This document shows, piece after piece, positions 27,230 through 40,800 of a stretch of DNA of 64,000 nt. The position numbers were made by a program, and so were the translations under genes. Below the pieces are notes generated by a model. The model ran no database searches, had not been told where the DNA came from, and saw only the letters and a list, made by a program, of their open reading frames with translations. The stretch's first letter is position 1, and each line of letters starts with the position of its first letter. Source of the DNA: Berghia stephanieae (taxonomy: Eukaryota; Mollusca; Gastropoda; Nudibranchia; Aeolidiidae); the NCBI GenBank assembly GCA_034508935.3, contig CM067442.1, positions 89,939,954-90,003,953 of the forward strand, in the 5' to 3' direction.

Positions 27230-29245
27230 GTATGTATATGGCATTTTATAACGATTTACTTCTACACAACGGTCTCTAAGCGCCTCACGTAATCGATTTG
27301 AAAGACCGTTTAATTTATTTAAAACGACGGATGAAATTATATCAACTCAACTTTGTATGTATCAAAAGACATTGAACATTTGTCTTGGAGAAGAAGAGAA
27401 TTCCACAAATTGGGCGCCAAGAAATGATATGAGGATTCAGCTTGGAATATAGATGTTCAATAATTCCCTGATGAATTGAGGGTCATCACAATGTATGGTT
27501 TCATTGACAACCGTGTATATTTGTTGAAGAAATTCTTTTTCTTTTTTTTTTTTCAACTGGCAGTTGGTGAAGGGGTGATTTGGGTGTGATCGGCATAGAA
27601 AATATATGACAGATTATGTTTATCAATAACAGAAGAGGGAGGCTGCATATTAATAGTAAAGAAGACTAGCCCATGATTGGGCATTGAAACACTCCGAATG
27701 TTAAGACATGTTTATGAGATTGAACAGTATTAACTATAACAGATATGTTAGTTAACATTTCATGAAGCATCAGCAAAATGTAATGGACAATGGTGTCAAA
27801 CACTGTAGATAGATCCAAAAGACACAATACACTTTTGCTGGAATCAGCAGTTTTTGATGAGGTCACTGAAGATTCTGAGGAGTGCTGAGTTCATTGTAGG
27901 TCGGTTGAAATATCTCTTTAAGTCCATTCATCTTGGAGTAGTTCAGAAGCTAGTGTAGAATGACCTTCTCTACATTTTGATAGGGGGCGGTAGGTTTTTT
28001 TTAGCTCATGTTCAATGACTGCTTTCTGATGGAAGACAGACAAATAGATGGCACCATTGGCGATGGGAGAATTTATAATAGACGTTATAGAGGGTAAAAT
28101 GGTGTCGAGGCAAGTAGACATAAGTTTTGAAGGTAATGGGTCGAGTTAATATCTTTTCGTCGATGATTTTATAATCCTATTTTTGTTTTACAAAGCCGTC
28201 GGTGACTGTTAGAAGGAGAGAAGAGTTTGACCCGAGGAGTAGTTGTCAGTGGGGCCAAGTTGAAATCGGATTTTGTCGAGTTTTGTGTAAAGAAATCACC
28301 ATTTATATCAGTGTTGTTGGAAAGATTTGTGCTCTATGTGCGTCCAAGAAGCCCATTGCATGTAGCAAAAATTTGCTTACAGGACTAATTTTCCTTGAAT
28401 TAAGAGATATAATGGGAGGACTTGGCTTTAGGAATAATGTGCCACTTACAGAGATGTGATTTTTATAATTTATGTTGGATTACCAATCCAGATTTTTGAT
28501 ATTTGCTTTCAGTGGCATGACATTTTGCTTCTGCAGTCTTAATATCGGACGAACCTTGCTTCAATATTGACAAAGTGAAAGTTGAAGTCACTGAAGATTT
28601 ATGGAAGGCTAGGTCTGGTAATGAGAGAGGATAGTAAGTTGTCAATATTTTGGGGGTCTATAAATCTAAATCTCGTTGGGTTGTATTGGGGAAATGGATG
28701 TTACGAAATGCAAGTTTCAAACTATTTGCAATTGCAATATTCAAAGGTGTTATATGGCAAAAGACGGTTTTTGATAGAATTGCGATTCTGCTGCCGTTTT
28801 TGCACTAACGTGGAAAATAATTTGAGAGTGTATCCAGGAGAAGTGATAGTGACAATCGTGATTCATACCTTAGGAGCTGATGACTTCTCCAAGGGTCAGA
28901 GTGTACAATGTGTACATATATAGGACCAATTACGAGTGGATCCCAAAGTCTAGCGGGTGATAGATAATCAAAGGATTTTTCGTTAGCACTAACTGCTGAC
29001 AGAGTCTATAATGCGTATTTGCAAAGATAATATATATGATCTGAACCGGGAAAAAAACTTTTCTAACAGATGCCGCAATTTTGATGTAAACGGTCGCAAA
29101 GGATAATGTGGTCACTTATGTCGGCTACTGGGATATCAAGCAAATTAAGACATGTATTATCAATATTATACCCACTCCACAAGAGATGGTAGGCAGCAGT
29201 CATCGCCTCGTCGAGAAAAATGAACAACTCGTGATATAAAGCATC
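27230..29245 (-). pseudogene. L2-like LINE remnant (endonuclease and reverse transcriptase)
   Basis: Read on the minus strand, 5' to 3': an endonuclease trace with VADISDHIILC near 29110-29130; the linker between nuclease and polymerase (CHATESKYQKSGLVIQHKL near 28470-28530); then reverse transcriptase blocks LPSITSIINSPIANGAIY (about 28040-28100) and LLDLSTVFDTIVHYILLML (about 27770-27830). A TAAGCGCCTC-type tail near 27275 resembles L2 3' ends. Frames are broken in many places and parts are missing or replaced, so the copy is old. The L2 clade is preferred from the DLSxxFDTxxHxILL pattern. Confidence 0.75.
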
Positions 29246-29248
29246 ACA

Positions 29249-29386
<138 letters not shown>

Positions 29387-30106
29387 CATGGATTATGGAT
29401 TGAAAACACTCACCGAAAGAAGACCGGAATCGTAGAGTATCGATACAAACTTCGAGTTCGAGCGAGTAGTGAGTAATGAGTACTTTCGAAATTTGAGTCA
29501 AATTTGAAACAACTTTTACCAGAAGGAAAATGAAAGTAATGAAAGAGGTTTTGTTTTGTACCAAATAGGTTTAAAAGAAAATAACGATCAGATGTCTTGT
29601 AATATAACATTATTGTTAATCTCAACATGACCAATTTCACCAGTAACATGATTCCCAAAATGGCTCCCTCAGCTCAATGAAAATATTTTGTTTTGTTTTG
29701 AAATGACTTCTTTGGCCGCACACCGGAGAGTAGAGAGTAGATCTTAATAACTGTCTATCGAGATTTAAAAATTAAAAATAGCTTAGTAGGAAATAGTAAC
29801 TGTTGCAAACACCATTTATCTAAAGTTTTCGATAAAATGCTTTTCCATTATCACATTTTATTTGTGCGTTTGGCTTTGAATCCGCTAACACCCACCCTAA
29901 GACTGACCCGACCCTGTGTTCCAAAATTCCAATTGTGACCAGTGACACCCTGTTGTGCCCAATGCATGCCAATAGTTAGGACAGTTTTAGTCTTAGGACA
30001 TCCAGTTGCCAGTTGTGCCAATTCGGACTCCCATTTTGATAAGGCACCCCATACTTCAATAGTAATATATTTACATTATCATCACCATTGCCATTACTAT
30101 TACTTC
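29387..30106. other. Non-coding stretch, no gene seen
   Basis: No domain-bearing frame and no clear repeat. It ends at the TA-flanked transposon, copy 2. Confidence 0.45.
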
Positions 30107-30699
30107 TAGAGAGGTGGGCCTTTGGCCTACCAACCTCCGCTGCACGTCCAACTCGCCTTGAGCATGCATTCACGTAAAATATAAAGATTTTTTTAAAAAA
30201 CCTACCTCTGTTTCAAAAACTAGCATCTTTCAACTTTCTAAGAAACATTTTGATTTTTCAGAACTTTAGTTCGTTAAAAAAATACCGGCCAATCTGACCC
30301 GTTGAGTCGAATGAAAACGAAATTTTGTTGTTTACACGGTTCAAAGGAAATGCCGTAAATAAGCTTTCATGGACTTCCTGTGTTGTTTTTATAGTGTCAC
30401 GTGACCGTTTTGAGAAATTTGTCGTCTGCTACAAATAATTAGACCGGTAGGGGGTAGATATTTTCGTTGGAGCAGAGAAAAAGTGAGTATTATTTCTTGG
30501 ACTTGTAGAGAGGCCTAGGGTCCACCAGCAGACCAGTTGATTGAATGAAAGAGAAAAAGGCCTTTTTTATCCGCCGCCACCACCACCTTGAAAGAGTGGA
30601 GGGGGGGATGCATGCCGACGAGAGGGAGACGTGTCGATTGGTGACCTTGGTGACGTAAGAGCATCTCAAGGATGCTGGCAGTTGCAGTTGCAGGTGTTC

Positions 30700-30918
30700 T
30701 TAACCCCTTAACAGCGAAGCTAATTTTTTGCTTTTAGATAGTAGTTTGCTTTTATCTTTATTATTGTTAACGGGGAATACAGCGTTTCCACCAAGAGAGT
30801 AGTCAGACTATCGCAACTCGGACTTCAATTGTCTATAATAGTTTTGCCGTTACTTGTTTTTTGATGATAGAAGATTTGGTGTTAGGTCAAAGATCGAATT
30901 TCGCCGCTAAAAGGTTGC
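30700..30918. mobile_element. TTAA-type MITE, copy 1
   Basis: It begins TTAACCCCTTAACAGCGAAG and contains the family core words GTTTCCACCAAGAGAG, CTCGGACTTCAATTG and TTTCGCCGCTAAAAGG. The right TTAA has mutated to TTGC. About 219 bp, non-coding. The core is shared with the copies at 31065 and 32074. Confidence 0.65.
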
Positions 30919-31064
30919 ATTGCTACTGGGTTTGCTCTCCCCCCCCCCCACCCACTTTTTTTTTCTTCTTTTTTTTCTCACCTTAATATTGTTGATTGCT
31001 GCTATTTCCTTTTTTATGATTAGCAAGTGCCGTAGGAGTCTCACAGGATGCAGGAGTACTGCAA

Positions 31065-31329
31065 TTAACCCTTTGCCAGTGACACTGATTTTTTTTTGTT
31101 TTTCAAATAATAGTCTTCATTTATATTATTTTTTAACGCAGAAAAAAAAAACGTTTCCACCATAAGAGCAGTAAGAATATTGATAAAAAGCGCTTTGAGC
31201 ACGTTGGGTGGATATTGCCCTATAAAAGCTCAAGTTTTTAAATTGTAATTTGTTTTTTGTCTTTTAATGAAAACGGTAAGATTTTATTTTTGGTCCAAGT
31301 AAGATTGATATTCGCCTTTAAAAGGTTAA
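31065..31329. mobile_element. TTAA-type MITE, copy 2
   Basis: It begins TTAACCCTTTGCCAGTGACA and ends TTTAAAAGGTTAA, with TTAA at both borders and terminal inverted repeats (TTAACC...GGTTAA). The core GTTTCCACCATAAGAGCAGT matches the sister copies. Its middle (31186-31237) is interrupted by a retroposon tail. Confidence 0.75.
31186..31237 (+). repeat. Short retroposon tail inside MITE copy 2
   Basis: AAAGCGCTTTGAGCACGTTG and the following GGTGGATATTGCCCTATAAA match the 3' ends of the tRNA-SINEs at about 60765 and 62496. It is a 5'-truncated SINE or partner LINE tail. Confidence 0.75.
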
Positions 31330-31904
31330 GTTGTTTTGTTTTTTCAGTTTTTTTGTTTTGTTTTTCAAATGCGGATACGTTGCTTCTTCCTTTTTTTCCT
31401 CAACTGGCAAGCTATCGCTGTACTTACCCGCATGGCTTGCACACACAAAAGGATACATCGAGGTCACAAAATCAGACAACTAGGTCACACATCAAGTCAT
31501 CTCTGTTTCGTTTGTTCCAAGATAGCAAAACAAACCAGACGTCTTGGAGTTAGAAAGAGCTTTCCATAAAATATTTGGTATTTGCAAGACCCCCAGAAAC
31601 CAATTCCCTATACAGCTCTTGTGCACGGTTACTTATGACCTTGATTTCTTTCGTACCCACCCCCAGAATCCCACTTATTGTGTGTTATAGACAGAACATA
31701 ATAAATAGCTGGGCTGCCACATACGTGACTAAATTGGCCAAAGAGAGAATCTATACTTTGGCATTAGACACCCATTACCTGATGTCTTGGTTTTTAATCC
31801 TAGCCGAGTGAGAGAGAGAAAACAAAACAATCATACATGTATCTGCAAACAGCAGAACGTTTTCATTTTACATTGAGATGGGAAGGGGGAGGGATAACAC
31901 TATG

Positions 31905-31908
<4 letters not shown>

Positions 31909-31940
<32 letters not shown>

Positions 31941-31965
31941 GAGAGGAGGGGGAGGGGGGGGGGGA
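31909..31965. repeat. (GA)n with G-rich tail
   Basis: About 28 bp of GA are followed by GGAGG/G-run sequence. Confidence 0.9.
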
Positions 31966-32073
31966 TGGGGGATAGTAAGGGGGAATGGGAAAGATGAAGA
32001 AACAATGGGTTGCCTGATGACGTAGATCAAAGGATTGTTACAGCGGTGTTCACGGTGCGTACTTCGTGATATT

Positions 32074-32279
32074 TTAACCTTTTACAGTGACACTGATTTT
32101 TTTCTCCAGATTGCTTATGCAGAATAAATCGTTTCCACCAAGGGAACAGTAGTAAGAGTATATTTCGACTCGGGCTTCAATTAAACTATAAATCGCAAAG
32201 CTTGTCTTTTAATGATAACATTAAGACTAAGATCTGGAGTTTGGGGAGTGTAAGATGGAATCTCGCCATTAATGGTTAA
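32074..32279. mobile_element. TTAA-type MITE, copy 3
   Basis: It begins TTAACCTTTTACAGTGACAC and ends CATTAATGGTTAA, with TTAA at both borders. The core GTTTCCACCAAGGGAACAGT matches copies 1 and 2. 206 bp, non-coding. Confidence 0.75.
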
Positions 32280-32302
32280 ATTGTTTTGATTAAAAAAAAA
32301 AA

Positions 32303-32486
32303 TTCACACACACACACACACACACGAGCAGAATGTTGCAACGGTAAACCGGTTTACGTGTACATAGATCCTGAGGCTAGATGCCCCGTTACCGTGTACG
32401 TAGGCACTCCCAAAAAAAAAAGGAAGAAAGAAAGAGACACACACACACAAACTCACACACACACACACACCACACACACACACAGT
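32303..32486. repeat. (CA)n microsatellite patches
   Basis: CA tracts at about 32305-32325 and 32438-32486 are separated by a non-repetitive segment. Confidence 0.95.
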
Positions 32487-32949
32487 CTCGCATCCTCTAC
32501 GAACTAATTTTGCGCACCAATTTTTACTGCACTTATGCACCAAATTGCATACCTATCTAGGGACACTTTTTTCCGTATCTTTTCTCCAATAAACTTTTTA
32601 AAAAAACCTTTGTTTTGCGCGGCAGGCGGCTGGCACTAGGGGGCACCAACCACTGAATCAGACGAAAAACACACACGATTTAGCGAGGAATGAATCATGA
32701 AAATATTTAGGATATAATTTCAAACACAACTTTTGATATTCATCAAGGATTATCTAGTACCGAATGTTTTTTGATAGAAAACAAATGTATCTTCAAATCT
32801 AAACTGCTTTTTACGGTAAGCGGTAAGTTTTTTATTTATTTTTCTGTCCAAACGAATGATTTGTCCTGGTATAGAAGCTAAGTATTGGTAAACACCGGCG
32901 CAGCTCTCTAGATATACTTATACCGACTTATACTTATAAATATTAGGAC

Positions 32950-33610
32950 AATCTGATTTGCTTTTTATGTAGTTTGGGATGTTGATTGGTGAGTTTTGAT
33001 CGTTGATGGTTTCCATTCAAGTGACTGGATCTGGTTGCGAATCTTGAAGCTGCTTTTTGTATTTTTCTATATTGTCAAATTGTGTAGGAGTCCCACATGG
33101 CGCTGGCATATTTGATATTGTCCTGATAAGTGCTGTGTACGCCTGGGCTTTAATTCTTCGTTTATGTTCCTTTTGAGAAACCCCAGCATCCTACTTGCCT
33201 TTACTGTGATATGTTCTATGTGGGTTTGGCACTTTAGCTTCTTGTGATTGACACTGAGATATTTATGGAGTCAATATGTTATAAGGGATGATCATGCAGT
33301 GTGTAATTGTGAGTAGTATAAGGCTCTTTCTTGTTTGATATTGGCATTTGCCGCTTGAGTTTCTATCGATGACAACTTGTTGCATTCGATTGGAAAGCCA
33401 TTTGTTGAACCAAAGTAGAAAATTTTGTGGTTGTTGTTCCATATTCTCTGACTGATATGTTTCATTACCACCAGTATTCCAAATTCTGCTTTACTCGAGT
33501 TTTAATAGTAATCGTTTGTGTGGTACAGTGCCAAAAGCTTTAGAAAAGTCTAGTACCAGTACCAGGAGATCAATTTGCCTTTTGTTGTCAGACAGAAGAA
33601 GGGCTAAGAA
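32950..33610 (-). pseudogene. CR1/Jockey-type LINE reverse transcriptase remnant
   Basis: Minus-strand translation shows the catalytic-palm block VLDFSKAFGTVPHKRLL (about 33500-33550). Downstream comes the C-terminal block KLKCQTHIEHITVKASRMLG followed by FLKRN and KAQAYTALIRTIS (about 33110-33240), as in CR1, Jockey or Rex-type elements. The segments are in different frames with lost sequence between, so the copy is dead. It directly adjoins the TA-flanked transposon copy 2. Confidence 0.8.
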
Positions 33611-34820
33611 GACATTCTGTTTTGCCCATTTTAGACTGACTCAGCTTAAAAATCCCTTCTTCGGACTGTAGGAGGATTGTTACCTGTCTAACACTAACAC
33701 TATCAGAATATGTACTATTTTGTCGTGATTTTATTTTGACTTTGTGTAACGATGTTAGAAAAGCCTTCCTTTAGACCACAGTTACATTGACTGACTTTTA
33801 TGCTTCTTTTGACGAAGTGGCAATTCGGACTTTAGTCTCCCATGGCTATTCGGACTCGTAACTCCAATGTGCCTGCACAAACACATGGGGAACACAGTGT
33901 GGGCAGTGGGCAGAGAGTGGAACTGATAGAAGAAGAAGAGGACTTCAGAGGAAATTCGTTTTTTCCCATATCAGAGTCAGAGTGACCAGAGAGGATTGTT
34001 GCCCGTTTAATAATTTGGACATCATGAAAAGTTGTTGGAAAGGGTTTTCCTTTAGACTTTAGACCACAAGTACTTTGACTTTTGTTCCTTTTGAAGGGTT
34101 TTCACTCTCTTCTTATCTTCTTCTTCTTCTTATAAAGCTCTAACTGGGTTAGCCAAATCAAATTTTTTCAACAATATTCAAATTTTTTTTCAAATTTCTT
34201 TTTTTTAAAAATATGTTGCCAGAAGCCAGCCTGTTAATTCACTCAATAGCTTACAGTTATTTCCCCCATGAGGTGATAACAGAACCAAGTTTCTATTTCA
34301 TGCATTTCAATTTGCCTTCCGTGTGCCTTTACTATAACCGTCTTACATCTTTACAATGTCAGGCTTAGTCTATGGTAATATATTTATTCATAATTGAGTC
34401 TGATTAGGAGTAATGTATGTAAAGTCACTTGAAAATGGCAGAACATCTGGAATAAAGTGACTTGTTGAGTCACTGGTCACATGCCTACATCGATGTAATA
34501 AACAAATGAAACAGAAGAGAGAAAAAAAAACCCAAAAGACCTCACAATTTTGTTATTATATATATTTTGTAAAATTTATTTTATCAATCTATTAATTACT
34601 CGGTTGATTTATTAAATTTTATTTATCTTTTTTAAAGAATGTATTGAATCTCTCTCCACAGATTTCTCTGCAACCCTAGGTTAGCGAATTGCTAGTAAAG
34701 ATTTGCAGGTCATCATGTATAGTATAAACTTTTTACGAAATCTCATATTGAATTGAATCAATAGTATTACCTGTCCATTTAGATTACCCTTCAGTGGGGT
34801 AAAAAGTTGTGTAGGAAGAC
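33611..34820. other. Upstream region of the coiled-coil gene
   Basis: No coding sequence. Two diverged direct repeats share a block near 33660-33800 and 33990-34100 (GGATTGTT[AG]CC... and CCTTTAGACCACA). An acceptor-like CTCTCTCCACAG lies at 34653-34664, and another TAG acceptor candidate sits just before the ATG. A spliced 5' untranslated leader is therefore likely. No promoter motif was recognised. Confidence 0.5.
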
Positions 34821-37800
34821 ATGAATCAACAATCTGAAATTCACACACAATCTCTACAGAATATAATTAATTCTGAATTGAACACAAAGTTAGAAGATCA
34901 GCAATCACCAACTAGCAATAATGGATCTCTTTCTCTTACCAGTCACGATGAACCATTGCAATATTCTGAACACAAGGCTGAGATTTTTTCACAAGGTGAA
35001 TGGGAAAATCAACAAGATGATACGAAAGTCAAGTATGACAATGTTTTTGATGAGGAAAGAAAATATGAAAAAGATTCTGAAGAGTTAAAAGAAAAGCTGT
35101 TTAATTTTAGTGAGATGGATGCAGAAAAATCGTTGCCAGATGTGACAGGGGAACTAGAATCACAGACCTCAAATTTTGTAGATGCGGAGCAAAACTGTGA
35201 AAGGATAATACAAAGTGCATCTTTAGAAGAGACAGTCATCACCGATGTGAATAAATGTTCTGAAGAGCTGCCCTCACAAACAAGGAAAAATGAAACATGT
35301 CAGACAAAGTGTGATGAAGCAGTTATCTTGTGTGAAAAGAACAAATCAGAAAATATTCTATTGCATGCTAAATTGGAAGAAATGAAAAATGAATTAGAAG
35401 TTAAGAATAATCTTCTATTTGGTTTGGAGAGAAAGTATGAAAAGTCCTCTTTAGAATTACAGGAGAAAGATAAGCAATTACAAGCAGTGAGAAGTGAATT
35501 GAACACTCAGACTTCTAATCTTTCTCACATTGAGCAACAAAATGAGCTTCTCAAACAAACATTCACAGAAAAAGAGGCAACCATCAAAGATTTGGTGACA
35601 CAACTGGAAGATCTGAACACAAATATGAGCAAAACTGAGTCACTGTGGCAAGCCAAACATGAGGAAGTTGTTCTCCGGTGTGAAAAACATAAAAATGAGA
35701 ATAGTCTTTTACAAGGCAATCAAGAAAATCTGAAAACTGATTTGAAAGTTAAGGATGATCTTCTTATTGAGATTGAAAGAAAATATGAAAAAGTTTCTGA
35801 AGAGTTGCAAGTTGTTCAGTTTGACAGGGGCATTGTGGTGGATCTGAAAAACCAATTACAAACAGTGAGGGATGAGTTGGAAACAAAGACTTCCAGTTCT
35901 GACATTTTGGAGCAACGATGTGAAACACTGACAAAAAGTGTAACAGAGAAGGACATGCTAATATCTGATTTAAATAAACAGATGGAAGACTTTCAAACAG
36001 AAACAAACAACGCTGAAACTTTATGGCATAGCAAATATGACGAAGTTGTACTTTTGTGTGAAAAACACAAATCTGAAAATTCACTATTACAAGAAAAGGT
36101 AGAGACACTGACAAATGATTTAGAAACTAAAAATAGCCTTCTGTTCGATACGAAAGGAGACCTCGAGAAAGCATCTGAGGGGCTGCAGGAAAGTGAAAAT
36201 CAATTGCAAGCAGTAAGAGATGAGTTAGAAACAATGAGCGCTAGTTTTGAAAATTTGAAACAACAAAGTGAAATGCTGGCAAAAACTCAAACAGAAGAGA
36301 GAGATACAATTATTTCTGATTTGAATAAACAACTGGCAGATTTGCAAACACAAACAATCAACACTGAAACCTTGTGGCAGAGCAAACATGATGAAGTGGT
36401 ACTTTTGTGTGAGAAACACAAATCTGAAAATTCACTGTTACAAGAAAAGGTAGAGACACTGACACATGATTTAGAGACTAAAGATAATCTTTTGATCATT
36501 GTGGAAGGAAATTTTGAAAAAACCTCTAAGAATCTACAGGAAGGTGCAAACCAGTTGCTAACAGTAAGAAATGAATTGGAATCAAAGACTTTGAGTATAG
36601 AGAATTTGGAGCAACAATGTGAAACAATGACAAAAACTGTAACAGAGAAAGAGGCATCCATTACAGAAATGAGTAAAGAACTTGAAAATTTGAAGACCAA
36701 GCATGATGAATTAGCCCTTGTGTGTGAAAAACATAAATCTGAAAGTAAACTCTCACAGGATGAAATCGAAAGACTAACCAGAGATTTAGAAACAAGAGAT
36801 AGCCTTCTGTTCACTACGAAAGGAGACCTCGAGAAAGTATCTGAGAGGCTGCAGGAAAGTGAAAATCAATTGCAAATAGTGAGAGATGAATTGGAAACAA
36901 TGAGCACTAGCTTTGAAAATTTGAAACAACAAAGTGAAATGCTGGCAAAAACTCAAACAGAAGAGAGAGATACAATTATTTCTGATTTGAATAAACAACT
37001 GGTAGATTTGCAAACACAAACAATCAACACTGAAACCTTGTGGCAGAGCAAACATGATGAAGTGGTACTTTTGTGTGAGAAACACAAATCTGAAAATTCA
37101 CTGTTACAAGAAAAGGTAGAGACACTGACACATGATTTAGAGACTAAAGATAATCTTTTGATCATTGTGGAAGGAAATTTTGAAAATACCTCTAAGAATC
37201 TACAGGAAGGTGCAAACCAGTTGCTAACAGTAAGAAATGAATTGGAATCAAAGACTTTGAGTATAGAGAATTTGGAGCAACAATGTGAAACAATGACGAA
37301 AACTGTAACAGAGAAAGAGACATCCATTACAGAAATGAGTAAAGAACTTGAAAATTTGAAGACCAAGCATGATGAATTAGCCCTTGTGTGTGAAAAACAT
37401 AAATCTGAAAGTAAACTCTCACAGGATGAAATCGAAAGACTAACCAGAGATTTAGAAACAAGAGATAGCCTTCTGTTCACTACGAAAGGAGACCTCGAGA
37501 AAGTATCTGAGAGGCTGCAGGAAAGTGAAAATCAATTGCAAATAGTGAGAGATGAATTGGAAACAATGAGCACTAGTTTTGAAAATTTGAAACAACAAAG
37601 TGAAATGCTGGCAAAAACTCAAACAGAAGAGAGAGATACAATTATTTCTGATTTGAATAAACAACTGGCAGATTTGCAAACACAAACAATCAACACTGAA
37701 ACCTTATGGCAGAGCAAACATGATGAAGTGGTACTTTTGTGTGAAAAGTATAAATCTGAAAAGCTACATTTACAAGATCAGTTAGAAAAATTAAAAGATG

Positions 37801-40800
37801 AATTAGATGTCAAAGGGAATTATATTACTGAAATGGAAAGAAAATATGAGGAGGTATCTGAACAACTACAAGATAGGTGTCATGATCTCATGATCTCTCT
37901 CTCAGATAATCAATCAAATCATGATATTGTGGTGAATCTGGAAGAAAAACTGCAGACTTTAAAGGATCAAATGTTAACACAAACAGCTGGTTTCAATGAA
38001 TTGGAATCAAAATGGATAAAGCTGAATGAGGATCACGTGGCGAAGCAAAAGGAGACCTCTGCCATCAATTCATTACTTGCTGAGACAAAAATGGAGTGTG
38101 AAAAACTAAGGCAGCAATTGAAATATAAAGAGGAGGAATTTTGTAAAGTTCTGGAAGAAAAAACTTTTCTTCTTTCTGATATGGAGACAAAATGTGAAGA
38201 CCTATCAATTGAATTGCAGGACAAAAGCTACAAACTGATCATATCTCTATCTGAAAAGCATTTGAATTGCGATCTTGTATCAGATTTAGAAAAAGAAGTG
38301 CAACATTTGAAATATGAAATTGAATCTAAGTCTTCCAATGTTGAAGTTTTGGAATCACAGTTGATGACTCTGAGTGAACAGAATATGTGCAAAAGTCAGG
38401 AAATTTCTACTACTAAATCATTACTCTGTGAAATGGAAAAGGCACATGATCAACTTGCCCAACAATTACTAAATAAAGAAGCAGAAATTTCTGCAGCTTC
38501 TTCTGATAATGAGTTAAGAGAATGCAGAGTTTCACAGATGCAAAATGAAATTCAGACTTTGATTGCAGATTTACAAACTAGAACATCCATGATTGAGGAG
38601 TTGGAAAAGACAAATGCTGCTTTGAAGCAAGACCTTTTGATTGAACAGGATAATTTATCAGCAAAATCTGAATTGAATAAGCAACAAAGTGAGGATCTTC
38701 AAGCAATGAAGAAGAGTGAAGAATTGAAAATGATAGAGGTACAGGAGAAAATTGGCAAACTAGAAAATGAAATTTTGGATTCTAAAGCATTTTTGGAAGC
38801 AGAAATAAATGCATCTAATGCACTTAGGTGTCAAATTGATGGTTTGAATATTAGTCACCAGGAATTGAATACAGCTGTTGAATCCTATCAGAGTGATATA
38901 GAGATTAAAATGCAAGAGAATTTAAATCTGCAGAAATTATGTGCTGACAATGATGAACAATTGAACGTATTGAAAGTAAAATGTTCTTCACTAGAAGATA
39001 ATTTGTGTTCATGTAAGGCTGAGCTTAGTACAAATCAAGATCTGACAAAATCTTATATAAAGGAGCTCGAAGAAATGAAAACTATACTTGAAAAGAAAAC
39101 TGAAATACTTGAACAAACAGAGAACAAAGTGAATCTAATGCAACGAGATCTGATTAGTAAAGATGAAGAGATGTCACAGAATGAAAACAAAATTAAAGAT
39201 TTGGAAGAGAAGCTGAAATTTGATGAGCAACGACTCAGATGTGAAAAAGAGAATGTGGAATCCAAAGCAGCTGTAGAGTCAGAGCTAGAAACTACTCGGA
39301 TGGCTCTTGTGGGATGTCAGCAACAAATTGAACAAGTACTTTCTGATAATGGTTGCCTAAAATCTTCTGTTGAAAGTATAAAAGCGGAAAAAAATCTCAT
39401 TAAAGAACATTTGATGGCTATTATATCAGCGACAATTGATTTGAGGGAAAATTTTGGTCATGTGAAAAAGACTGGTGAAACAATTCTTCAGAAGCTTTCA
39501 GGGATTGAGACAGAAAGTTCAGTTGCAGGAGTTGAATTAGAAGAAAATGCAAAAGGGAAAAACACAATCAATGATGATGATTTTGAAGATGCCAGTAATT
39601 GTGTATTAGAAGAAGAGACAGAAATTATAGTTGAAAAAGGAAATAAAAATGTATTCTATCTCAAAAAGGAGTTAACTAATTTAAGCAATCATTTCACCCA
39701 ACTTGAGACAATCATTGCATCTCAGAAATCAAAATTTACATCTGAGCTTGACAGTATAAGGAAATCATTGGAGGTTGTTACAATTGATAGAGATTCTCTT
39801 GAGACCAATGCTAAAGATTTAGAACAGCAAAATTCAAACCTGCATAAGCAAATTGAGAAAATTGATGAAACATGCAAAGAGCTGCAAAGCACTGTTTCTG
39901 AAAATGAGTTGAAAGTGTCTGAACTGATTATCTCAGCGTCATCTAAGGAAAAACAAATATTTAATCTAGAAGTGCAATTTGAAGAAGATCAAGCTCAAGT
40001 TCAACAGATGTCCAAAGAACTGGAAGCTCTTGTGGAGGAAAAATTGAGTCTTGAAACCAAATTGTTTGAAATGGAAAAGCAAATAGAAAAGTCACACACA
40101 AGTGTGAATAAGAAAACAGGTTTGGAAAATGCACAAGCAGATAACTACCATGTGATGCAGGAATGTGGAAATGGAGATCATGAAATTCAAGACAGATGTG
40201 AAAGTGGAAAAGGCCAACAATTGGAATTGGATTCCAGTGATTATTTGAAACAGGAAATGGAATATTTCAAGAAAGAAAATGAGGTCCTGAAAAAAGAGCG
40301 GCTTGAGCAAAATCTAAATGAAGAATGTCTAAAAGCAGAGCTTTTGTGTTTGAAAAGTGATATGTCCACCACCAACTTAAATAATGAATCCTTTTCTACA
40401 CAGAAGTTTGACACAAATGAACAATTTTGGAACCTGACTGTTGAAAAAGAAGCTTTGCAGAAAGAGCTGGATCAGACTAAAGTTGAACTGGAGGCAGCGA
40501 AGTTAGAACTAGAAACAGATAAGATCGTTGAAAGAGATGTAGCTAACCTTAAAGAAACCTTAGCCCAGTCACATTTTGACATTTCAGAACTTCAGTGTCA
40601 GCTGGATTACCTTGAAAGTGAAAAGTCCATAATTGAAAAAGATTTTAAAGCAACAAAACAAGAGAATGTGAATCTCAGTGTAACATTACATGACATTCAG
40701 GATAGGAATAAGGCATTAGAAGGACGTTTACAAGAACTTATGACAAATGAATCAAATTTGAACAAAGAAGCGATCCAGAATACTTCTGAATTGAATGAAT

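Larger units (their letters stand above)
30109..32908. mobile_element. TA-flanked DNA transposon, copy 2 (interrupted by about 1.95 kb)
   Basis: Same ends as copy 1: GAGAGGTGGGCC at 30109 and CTCTC at 32904-32908, with TA on each side. Left arm 30109-30567 and right arm about 32520-32908 match copy 1. The middle, about 30568-32520, is foreign. It holds three TTAA MITEs, a LINE/SINE tail, GA and CA microsatellites, and no gene. Confidence 0.75.

Noticed and set aside
36287-37480. Pair of identical minus-strand 175-codon frames
   Set aside because: They are shadows of the 666-bp tandem duplication in the coiled-coil exon.
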